Part shown: one piece after another, positions 14,133 to 20,445 of the stretch
How positions within the stretch are numbered: the stretch's first letter is position 1
Layout: every line of letters starts with the position of its first letter
Assembly (NCBI GenBank): GCA_016194725.1
Contig: JACQAW010000098.1
Location: 1-22,368, forward strand
DNA: 22,368 nucleotides
From: Deltaproteobacteria bacterium
GTDB taxonomy: Bacteria; Bdellovibrionota; UBA1018; UBA923
Direction: 5' to 3'
Position numbers and translations under genes: made by a program
Notes under the pieces: generated by a model
Seen by the model: only the letters and a program-made list of their open reading frames with translations
The model's database searches: none
Told to the model about the DNA's origin: nothing

Positions 14133-14535
14133 GACCAGTCGTCAGGAGATCGAGGGGCTTTTCTCGATCGTCGAGCGGGAGCTCAAAGACGCTCAAGTCG
14201 AAGGCATCTCTTCGGACGGCAAATTCACGCATGCTTATCGTGCGTCGCTGACGCTGGGGACGGTCCTACTCTATGTTTCGGGCTACGCTCCGGCGCGCGG
14301 CCAGTCGCATCACTATCGTACGATCGCGGCTATACCCAAGATTCTGGGGAAAGAAGCAAATGACGACGCACATTATCTTGAACAATGCCGGGTCAAACGA
14401 AATGCCGCTGAGTATGACTCGGCGAATGAGGCAAGTGAAACGGAAGCCGTCGAGCTTGTAGAATTTGCAAAAGAGTTTCGGAAAACCGTCGAAGCTTGGC
14501 TGAAGAAAAGCGGAAGCCATGAAATCCGGAAATAA
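14086..14535 (+). CDS. HEPN-domain protein (putative toxin partner)
   Basis: 149 residues, all-helical by pattern, directly overlapping the MNT gene. HEPN toxins are RNases with an R-x4-6-H motif. Here the expected site reads R105-N-A-A-E-Y110, so the histidine is replaced by tyrosine, as in the RNxxxY branch of HEPN proteins; a second conserved-looking block is GYAPARGQSHHYRTIAAIP (67-85). Without the canonical His, RNase activity is uncertain, while Y110 would be a plausible AMPylation target. The start ATG at 14086 is preceded by GGAAACGAAG. The next gene begins 17 bases before this one ends. Confidence 0.78.
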   Translation: MSLSDWAKNDWLKTHKTSRQEIEGLFSIVERELKDAQVEGISSDGKFTHAYRASLTLGTVLLYVSGYAPARGQSHHYRTIAAIPKILGKEANDDAHYLEQCRVKRNAAEYDSANEASETEAVELVEFAKEFRKTVEAWLKKSGSHEIRK

Positions 14536-15250
14536 GTCCAAGCTCAAGAAGCGGCCAGGGCCGACAACCGAAGCCAAGGCGCATCCCTGGCGCCCATGTC
14601 CACTTGGCAAGCATTGGGTAAGAGCACATCCCCGCAATCGCGTCTCAAGCAAAGGAAAGCCCTTCACTCAACAAATGCCGGGAACTTGTCGAGAGGGTCG
14701 CAGCCATCTGGATCACCTATACCGTGACGAGATCCATGAGGTGGCGGCACAGAACTTTTCCAAGCTGACGGGGCCGCCTGCTTCAGACGATTTCGAGTTC
14801 AAGGCTAAAGGCAACCGCTACGATGAGCTGATTCGTGGTTGGACGATGTATTGGAACGACGTGTTACGTCCGAAAGTGCCATTGGATCCGGATATCGTGA
14901 AGGCGCTCATCGCGACCGAGTCGGGTTTCAATCCGAAGGCACGGAATGGCCTACGAGGAAAGATGGGCGCACGCGGCCTGATGCAGGTTCTGAATCAGTC
15001 GGTGCAGCTATTGAAAGATCCAAAAGAGATGGGTGATCATTTCGTGAACTTGGATAACGACGATATGACCGATCCAAACTTGAGCATCTGCGCCGGAATC
15101 CGCTGGCTGTTCCGCAAGAAGCAGCTTCTCGAAGCCAATTCAAAGAAGTCGCTGTCGTGGCGTGACGCGATCATCAAGTACAAGAAAGCGGAAAAGAAAC
15201 ATATTGATCGTTTTGACGAATACTACCGAAAGTTGAAGAGGATCAAATGA
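14519..15250 (+). CDS. Lytic-transglycosylase (SLT) domain protein without signal peptide
   Basis: 243 residues. Residues ~120-225 carry the SLT lysozyme-like fold: VKALIATESGFNPKA with catalytic Glu134, ARGLMQVLNQS (GLMQ), and NLSICAGIRWLFRKK. Such enzymes cleave peptidoglycan with anhydro-muramyl formation, normally in the periplasm. The N-terminus is basic and hydrophilic with no signal peptide or lipobox. It contains a Cys/His block (C27PLGKHWVRAHPRN to C57) that could bind a metal. It overlaps the HEPN gene by 17 bases and the following gene by 4, so it belongs to the operon. Without an export signal it could be a latent lysis factor, an effector exported by another route, or a protein with an altered role. 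Confidence 0.82.
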   Translation: MKSGNKSKLKKRPGPTTEAKAHPWRPCPLGKHWVRAHPRNRVSSKGKPFTQQMPGTCREGRSHLDHLYRDEIHEVAAQNFSKLTGPPASDDFEFKAKGNRYDELIRGWTMYWNDVLRPKVPLDPDIVKALIATESGFNPKARNGLRGKMGARGLMQVLNQSVQLLKDPKEMGDHFVNLDNDDMTDPNLSICAGIRWLFRKKQLLEANSKKSLSWRDAIIKYKKAEKKHIDRFDEYYRKLKRIK

Positions 15251-15798
15251 AACCAGTGCAGTTTATCGCGGTCCTTTTTGTCGCGGGAATGAGCCTCTCC
15301 TGGGTTCCTATTCGGCATCTGGGCTTGTTGACGGATGATAACGGCATCGTCACGGCCAAGGATCTCGCTGAGGAGGAAGAGAGATGCTCCGATCTAAAAC
15401 CATTTCCGCCCGAAGATGGAAGCTGCTTCCAGTACTGGCAGTGTCTGTCTTCGCACGATGTACATGTTGAGTGCGATGACATCAGCGAGGACCTTGGAGA
15501 GGACACCGCAGAGGCAGTTTTCTGGATCAAAGATGGAGACCATGTTCACCACTATCTGACTCGGCGGAATTTCGATCTCGAGGCCTGCCGTGAGTGGAAA
15601 GAGGAATGGACCGCAGTCTTAGGTAGCGATGACGTCGTTTGCCTTTCGGGAGAATTCGTTGGGACAGAGAGCGCAGACGAGCACCCATCTAGCCCTGCGG
15701 GGAGCCATTTTTATTGGATCATTGATCGAATGAAGACGCATTCGAAGGAATGGTCCTATTTTCATAGAGGCGACGCGGACGCGGAGGAGCAGGACTAG
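15247..15798 (+). CDS. Exported acidic Cys-containing protein
   Basis: 183 residues. The N-terminus (MKPVQFIAVLFVAGMSLSWVP) is a signal peptide or single membrane anchor. The mature part is strongly acidic and has six cysteines (in RCSDLK, SCFQYWQC, VECDD, EACREW, VVCLS), suggesting disulfides in the periplasm or outside. No domain is recognised. It overlaps the transglycosylase gene by four bases (ATGA), so the two are coupled; an envelope partner, inhibitor or substrate-targeting factor of that enzyme is a reasonable but unproven idea. Repeat R2 starts two bases after its stop codon. Confidence 0.68.
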   Translation: MKPVQFIAVLFVAGMSLSWVPIRHLGLLTDDNGIVTAKDLAEEEERCSDLKPFPPEDGSCFQYWQCLSSHDVHVECDDISEDLGEDTAEAVFWIKDGDHVHHYLTRRNFDLEACREWKEEWTAVLGSDDVVCLSGEFVGTESADEHPSSPAGSHFYWIIDRMKTHSKEWSYFHRGDADAEEQD

Positions 15799-15799
15799 A

Positions 15800-15935
15800 T
15801 CTTTCCTGAGTTGTCCCGAGTTGTCATTTCATCCTACGTGCGAACTCTGCTTGCGAGAGCGGGTCTTTTGTCTACAATAGACAAAAGTTGGCTCCAAGTA
15901 GCCGAAATCGTTAGCTGCCCACCGAGATCGCCACT
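15800..15935 (+). repeat. Cassette-end repeat R2
   Basis: Best-preserved copy with R1: tandem CCTGAGTTGTC / CCGAGTTGTC, GAGTTGTCATTTCATC, GTGCGAACTCTGCTTGCGAG, the hairpin TTTTGTCTA-CAA-TAGACAAAA (15866-15886), GTTGGCTCCAAGTAGCCGAAA and the terminal GAGATCGCCACTCCAAA. It begins right after the stop of the fourth operon gene, as R1 does after the brnTA cassette. Its last block is also the outer end of the 41-bp inverted repeat that follows. Confidence 0.78.
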
Positions 15936-16046
15936 CCAAATTCCTTAAATTTTTTAGGCATGAAAAGTGCTCAGACAGCTTTCAGCTTCGCTGAAAGAAC
16001 TCGCATTTTCATGCCTAAAAAATTTAAGGAATTTGGAGTGGCGATC
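15926..16046. repeat. Perfect 41-bp inverted repeat
   Basis: Arms 15926-15966 and 16006-16046 are perfectly complementary, beginning GATCGCCACTCC, running through AAATTTTTTAGGCATGAAAA, and separated by 39 bases that contain a smaller hairpin (CTTTCAG/CTGAAAG). As DNA it could form a large cruciform, as RNA a long duplex. The outer ends equal the terminal block of repeat R2. From 16047 to 16132 no gene is seen, only a weak GATCA-TAT-TGATC hairpin followed by T6 (about 16095-16117). Confidence 0.93.
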
Positions 16047-16132
16047 CCCGGCGGTTGACGAGATCTTTGCTGCCGGGTCGGAGCTACCAAACGGATCATA
16101 TTGATCATCTTTTTTAAAATCTCCTTACCTTG

Positions 16133-16280
16133 CGAACCTCAAACGAGGCGGCCAGGTTCGACGGCGCTCGGCTGCGTCCCGCGCACGCGGGCGCGGCCGC
16201 ATTTATAATGAGCCGCCCAGGGAAGGGCGGCATCATCTCGACGGTAAGTTTGCGCATGATGCGCAAACTCCGTCCTGCCC
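16133..16280 (+). repeat. Three-hairpin repeat element, copy B
   Basis: Same layout as copy A. AACCT (16135-16139) pairs AGGTT (16154-16158); TTCGACGGCG; H1 16169-16199 (CGGCTGCG/CGCGGCCG with one G-U, inner CCCGCG/CGCGGG); TTTATAATGAG; H2 16212-16231 (GCCGCCC-AGGGAA-GGGCGGC); CTCGACGGTA; H3 16247-16269 (AGTTTGCGC-ATGAT-GCGCAAACT); CCGTCCTGCCC. The middle of H3 differs from copy A on both sides of the stem (GCGC for GGCC). A T7 run at about 16311-16317, beyond a weak CTTGA/TCAAG stem, might end a transcript. Confidence 0.8.
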
Positions 16281-16414
16281 CTTGAGTGGGCGTGTGGTTC
16301 AAGACTCGCTTTTTTTCTTGCGGGCCCGCGAAGATTGGCGGCTCAAGCCCCATTTAAAAAAATGTGCAGCCAGAATCTGTCCGTCGGTGGCATCGATTTT
16401 GGTTGACCACTACA

Positions 16415-17127
16415 ATGCCCGCAAACAAAGATGATCCCGACTTGGTACGCAGTATCCGCCCTGGCCATGGCTCCCGTAAGATTGATTTATTTGTCGGACA
16501 TCGGAAATTAGTGCCTACAGCAACCGACTCAAGCGACTGATATATTGGTACTGAAGTGACGGGATATACCTTCAGGACTTCCCGGAATTTGCTCCGAATG
16601 ATTATGTTTGGGACTCCTCTGAAGAGGTTCGTCAAAATGAGCATAAAGTGGTTGATGAGACCTTTAAATCAACGAACAAGAAATTATTTTTATTGAAACT
16701 TCCGTTGGCAGGTCGGCTCCGCATCAGTTGGAATAAAGAAAAGAAAGGTAGTTCAATTCGAGGCAGGTTGAGCGTCGAATCGGCAGACTTCGTACCGAAA
16801 ATGAATCCACCAATGACCGCAGCGCAACTAAATAGAAGTGCAGGAGTAATTGATACTAACGACATGATTACTCCTGAGATTAAAGATTTTATTTTAAAGG
16901 ATTTAAGCCGACGGATTCAGATGGCAGACACAAAAAGATATCGACCGCTTATGGCGGGAACAAGGACAGTTCGTGTTCCATTCCAAAATTGTTTGGGGGT
17001 GTTAGCTTTAAGACCGTTGGTCGAGTCAGTACTAAAAGATCGCTTTCATATTGATCCAAATGCGGCTTTATCTCAACCTGCTACGTATTCTGACACAGAC
17101 TTACACCTGTCTCAGCCGGCAAAGTAA
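16415..17127 (+). pseudogene. AT-rich, probably frameshifted gene of unknown function
   Basis: An ATG at 16415 opens a 41-codon frame (MPANKDDPDLVRSIRPGHGS...) stopping at 16538. From 16555 another frame is open to 17127 and reads like ordinary protein well before its first start codon (GTG 16648): SDGIYLQDFPEFAPNDYVWD, then VDETFKSTNKKLFLLKLPLAG. This suggests one gene broken by an indel around 16540, with the intact part 16648-17127 (159 residues). Composition is clearly more AT-rich than the surroundings, pointing to transfer. No domain is recognised. The alternative, a short intact gene starting at GTG 16648, cannot be excluded. Confidence 0.4.
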
Positions 17128-17165
17128 TCGTAATTCCTCCTAGTTAAACGAAGTCTCTTACGTCG

Positions 17166-17334
17166 CAAACCTCATACGAGGCAGCTAGGTTCGACGGCGT
17201 GCAGTCGCGCCTACGAAGCAGGCGCGGCTGTTATTAATGAGCCGGCCAGTAGGCAGGATGCCGCCCGCGAAGCGGTTTGGCCGGCATCTGCTCGACGGTA
17301 AGATTGCGCATGATGCGCAATCTCAGTCCTGCCC
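17166..17334 (+). repeat. Three-hairpin repeat element, copy C
   Basis: AACCT (17168-17172) pairs AGGTT (17187-17191); TTCGACGGCG; H1 17202-17230 (CAGTCGCGCCT/AGGCGCGGCTG, 11 bp with one G-U and a different sequence from A and B); TTATTAATGAG; an enlarged H2 17241-17285 (GCCGGCC/GGCCGGC enclosing GGC-AGGAT-GCC and CCGC-GAA-GCGG); CTCGACGGTA; H3 17301-17323 (AGATTGCGC-ATGAT-GCGCAATCT); CAGTCCTGCCC. H3 shows a compensated T-A to A-T change relative to A and B. It lies between two converging genes; nothing else is seen in 17128-17468. Confidence 0.8.
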
Positions 17335-17468
17335 GTTGGTAAGGCTGGGGTTTGGTGTTCCTTGGATTGCAGTGCAGTCCTACCTAAATCGTTACTCGAT
17401 AGCATCGAAGCTGAAGAGGGGCTCTCGCGAGGCTTTCGAAGCGGCGCGAATTGGATTGAGACGACCCG

Positions 17469-18791
17469 TCAGTCCTTCTGGCTCAGAACACTCCCCATTT
17501 CGACCAAGGTCTTCGGCAACCTATAAGTCGTCTGGATGTCGTCATCCGAAGTGTATTTCAGAAGATCCTGGCCGTCTTTCTCGCCGCCCACGCGGAGGAA
17601 ACCCTCGTAACATGGGAACCGGCCCATGAGTTCCCTTTGCAGCTCATAAGCAGTTGAAAAGGCCAGGCGCTCGGCGTGGAAATGCCTGGCGACTTCCAAC
17701 GCCGTTTGTTTTTGGAATGCCGGAAGCGCCATCAACTTAGCACGAATGTGGCGGTAATCATGCTGCTGGATGAAACTCGCGATCAACAGATCGTTCTCCA
17801 GAATTTTTTGGTCGTAACGAGTTTCGGTCCTGTCGACGCTGTGGACCATTTCGTGAAACAGTGTCAGCACGTAAAGACCAAGCTGCCGTTTCAGCTTCGG
17901 ATCCACGTAAATCGTGCGGGTTGCCGGTTCGAAATAGCCCAGCCGCCGCCTGTCGAGTCCATCCGCAAAAATCTTTAGAGGATCCATATCCAAAATTCGG
18001 ATATCGCCTGACCGATAACGGGGCAGAAACGCGCCAAGGATATCTCTTCCTTGCCGCGTGCTAGCGATGAGTTCGAAGGCATCTTCGATTTTCTCGACGG
18101 GCGCGGACAGCGCGACGTTCCTGCTCTTGATTGCTTTGGCGGCAGGCCACAATTTGGACTTAAGGGATTGGAAGAACCGCGACTCGCTTGCGGAGTCTTT
18201 GCAGGAGGGACCGCGCGGAGCGACCGGCAGTTCGGCCGTGCAGGCTTCCGCAAGACTTTGGCGACTCTGCCGATCCAGAACCAGTCCGCGGTACCATGCA
18301 ATTTGATGGGACAGCAGCGCCTTTCGGCGCGCAAGCTCCTTGTCGTATTCGGCATAACGGGCAGAAAGCGCTTCATCATCGGAGAGTGTGGCGTAGATGC
18401 CATTGGGCAGCTTTCTCAGATATTGAAGAAGGGTGGTACGGGCACTTTTCCTGGTTGCATTGAATGCATTCTCATCCAGACCTGCGTTTCCGCCAGTAAT
18501 ACCGAGCGCGGAGGCGATTCTCTGGTGGGCTTCGCGATATTCCACATACGTAACGCCATAACGCACAACCTGCATGTTGAAGTCGGCCGTGGCTTGCGCA
18601 TCGTCGCGGGTTGAGCGTGGATCGATCAGGCCCAAGGCACAATCAGAAAAGTAATCGCCGTAAAAATAAGCGTCCACCTCATATTTAACGACATCCTCGC
18701 GAGGCATGGACTCGCCAGCCAGGCTCGCCGAAGATAGGAGCGCCAGTAGCGCCAACGTTGTGAGGCGAACTCCGCGTATAGTTCCTTTCAT
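17469..18791 (-). CDS. Exported putative zinc metallopeptidase (HExxH)
   Basis: 440 residues from the ATG at 18791, chosen because it begins a signal peptide (MKGTIRGVRLTTLALLALLSSASLAG); the longer in-frame start at 18848 would bury it. Mature protein: an alpha-helical, charged N-terminal half with four Cys, then a C-terminal catalytic-looking region with LTLFH313EMVH317SVDR, the HExxH zinc motif, preceded by a beta strand RTIYVDPKLKRQ. A possible third ligand is Glu374 in FHAERLAFSTAYELQ. Overall reminiscent of gluzincin-type peptidases, but I cannot name the family. Acts in the periplasm or outside. It is downstream of another secreted-protein gene on the same strand and may share its transcript. 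Confidence 0.75.
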   Translation of the reverse strand: MKGTIRGVRLTTLALLALLSSASLAGESMPREDVVKYEVDAYFYGDYFSDCALGLIDPRSTRDDAQATADFNMQVVRYGVTYVEYREAHQRIASALGITGGNAGLDENAFNATRKSARTTLLQYLRKLPNGIYATLSDDEALSARYAEYDKELARRKALLSHQIAWYRGLVLDRQSRQSLAEACTAELPVAPRGPSCKDSASESRFFQSLKSKLWPAAKAIKSRNVALSAPVEKIEDAFELIASTRQGRDILGAFLPRYRSGDIRILDMDPLKIFADGLDRRRLGYFEPATRTIYVDPKLKRQLGLYVLTLFHEMVHSVDRTETRYDQKILENDLLIASFIQQHDYRHIRAKLMALPAFQKQTALEVARHFHAERLAFSTAYELQRELMGRFPCYEGFLRVGGEKDGQDLLKYTSDDDIQTTYRLPKTLVEMGSVLSQKD

Positions 18792-18844
18792 ATGGAACCC
18801 TGCCCCAGCGAAAAACGTATTCTGCAAACGCCACCGGATTATCG

Positions 18845-19636
18845 TCACCGAGCGCCGACCTGGCCGTATTTGGGGTTTTCACCAGAAAGGCCATCAGTCG
18901 CAGCTCCCACGGCTTTACGGGCCGCGCTGTCACCATCGACTTGATGTGAGCGCGCCAGGCGAGAGGGCTTGGCGACGGGCTTGGCGTGATTCGCGTCGCA
19001 CGCAATGGTCGTAAAGGTGGCGTTCAGTGCGCGAGGCTTGCAACCACGGCGTTTGGTGTCGGACGGCAGAAAACAGCCTTGTTCGACTCCAAGCAAGATG
19101 TGCGCTTCCGCGTGCGCGGGATCGACGAGAATGGCGCTCTGGGGACTCTCGACATCTTCGAGCTCGAAAGATTTCGAAGGGCCGTAGCCATGACCTGCGC
19201 AGATGACATTGGCGCGTTCGCTGGCTATCTGCTGCGAAAGGCGGTCGCGAGCTTCGCTGGCCACATACGCCACATACGTTTTGCTCTTGGGCTCGGTGAA
19301 CGAAAGCACCCGAGTATTGCGACGCTCTCTGGCTTCCTCGCGAGCTTTCTGCTCTTGCTCTTTCTTCTTGGCCCTGAGCTCGGCTCGGGTGGGCTTGTAC
19401 GTTACTTCCTCGTCGTCGTAGGAATCCGCGCCGTGAGAGAGCACCGGCGGGTCACTCGAGACGATCGCCGCAAATGTATCCTGTCGGCAGCCGTTGAAGC
19501 ATCTCATCCATTTGATGGGACAGATGTAGTGGCAGCCCATTGCGTAGTCGCAGTAGTCGGTGCAGTTCGCCATCGAGATCGCCGGCATCAGATTCAAAGT
19601 CAGAAACGCCGCGAGGAAATAAATCGCCTTTTTCAT
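18845..19636 (-). CDS. Secreted Cys-rich protein of unknown function
   Basis: 263 residues. Start at the second of two nearby ATGs (19636), because AGAGGATGAGAGCG gives proper ribosome-binding spacing there. The signal peptide MKKAIYFLAAFLTLNLMPAISMA is followed by a Cys cluster (NCTDYCDYAMGCHYICP then MRCFNGC), a Lys/Glu/Arg-rich, probably coiled-coil stretch (~85-110), and a region with two or three further Cys. The last ~50 residues look unnatural; another frame over 18795-18960 reads more like protein (AHIKSMVTARPVKPWELRLM), so an indel near 18950-19000 is possible. Family not recognised. The 19637-19773 upstream region shows no gene. Confidence 0.6.
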   Translation of the reverse strand: MKKAIYFLAAFLTLNLMPAISMANCTDYCDYAMGCHYICPIKWMRCFNGCRQDTFAAIVSSDPPVLSHGADSYDDEEVTYKPTRAELRAKKKEQEQKAREEARERRNTRVLSFTEPKSKTYVAYVASEARDRLSQQIASERANVICAGHGYGPSKSFELEDVESPQSAILVDPAHAEAHILLGVEQGCFLPSDTKRRGCKPRALNATFTTIACDANHAKPVAKPSRLARSHQVDGDSAARKAVGAATDGLSGENPKYGQVGAR

Positions 19637-19773
19637 CGCTCTCATCCTCTGGTCTCTCTAGTAGCAAGTATCCAGCCACGCCTATGTATTCAGAATCTGG
19701 CAGGATTCGAGTTGCGAACATGCAGAGACGGCACACATCCGAAAAATATTTGTACACTCAAGATTAAAAATAG

Positions 19774-19799
19774 TAAAAAAAGTTAACTTTAAAGTTAAC
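19774..19799 (-). terminator. Intrinsic terminator after the small secreted-protein gene
   Basis: On the minus strand, about 16 bases past the stop codon at 19816, the 18-bp perfect palindrome GTTAACTTT/AAAGTTAAC (19799-19782) is followed by T7. The stem is AT-rich and so weak, but position and T-run fit a terminator. Confidence 0.6.
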
Positions 19800-19815
19800 C
19801 TACTGGTCAATGATT

Positions 19816-20220
19816 TCAGGGGCTTACGCTTCGGTGCTGCAGGCGCTTCGCAGCGCCTTGACGGGTCAGTTGAGCCAACAGTTCTGCCCCACCGGCATGA
19901 GAACCTGTCCCGGGACAGGTTCGTCCAAGCGTCCCACCCTTTTGGATTTTTGGATTCCGAAAGGTCACGCGCAGTCCCGGCCTGGTACTGTCGCGGAGGA
20001 GCTTGATCGCATCGCTCAGCACCTTGTGGTTGTGCTCGTAGGCGAACTTCGCCTTTTTTTGCAGATCCGCGCTAACCTGGCTCTTGAGGTTCTGCGGTTC
20101 GGCATTGCGCGTCGACTCGCACCCGTCTTTGGAATAACCGCTCGAGCCCGAGGCGGCGGCCGACCCTTCCGCCAGGCACACGGCGATTGCGAGTAGGGCT
20201 AACTTGCTGATGATTTTCAT
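19816..20220 (-). CDS. Small secreted protein containing a 22-bp palindrome in frame
   Basis: 134 residues with signal peptide MKIISKLALLAIAVCLAEGSAAA. GGAGG lies eight bases before the ATG. The middle part (NLKSQVSADLQKKAKFAYEH then NHKVLSDAIKLLRD) is helical and charged and looks like genuine protein. From about residue 95 the character changes: the perfect palindrome at 19901-19922 encodes a GRTCPGTGS stretch, and the remaining tail is Gly/Ala/Arg-rich. The original C-terminus may have been replaced by an inserted repeat. No family recognised. Followed by a terminator. Confidence 0.6.
   Translation of the reverse strand: MKIISKLALLAIAVCLAEGSAAASGSSGYSKDGCESTRNAEPQNLKSQVSADLQKKAKFAYEHNHKVLSDAIKLLRDSTRPGLRVTFRNPKIQKGGTLGRTCPGTGSHAGGAELLAQLTRQGAAKRLQHRSVSP
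19901..19922. repeat. 22-bp perfect palindrome
   Basis: GAACCTGTCCC followed by its exact complement GGGACAGGTTC. It lies within the 3' third of the small secreted-protein gene. There is no T-run, so it is not an ordinary terminator; a REP-like repeat or protein-binding site is possible. Confidence 0.8.
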
Positions 20221-20445
20221 AACTGGGCCTCCAGGCTCATCGTTTACTTCCCACTGATTATCTCGCCGACGGAGAGGTCTTTATACTGAGAAATATGTCG
20301 GAAGTCGCCCGACGAGATCACGCTTTAGAGCCTCAAGTCTGTTGTTGGGCGGAATCCTCGGATCTTGAGGCATTGCAGCGCCCGATTCGTGTTAGAATTT
20401 CGCTGGCACGCGGGCCACGTCGAGATCTTACGAGGAGAATTCAAA

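Noticed and set aside
16354..16644. 96-codon minus-strand frame in the AT-rich region
   Set aside because: No ribosome binding site and no protein-like pattern; the plus-strand frames over the same DNA look more natural. Kept out, but not firmly excluded.
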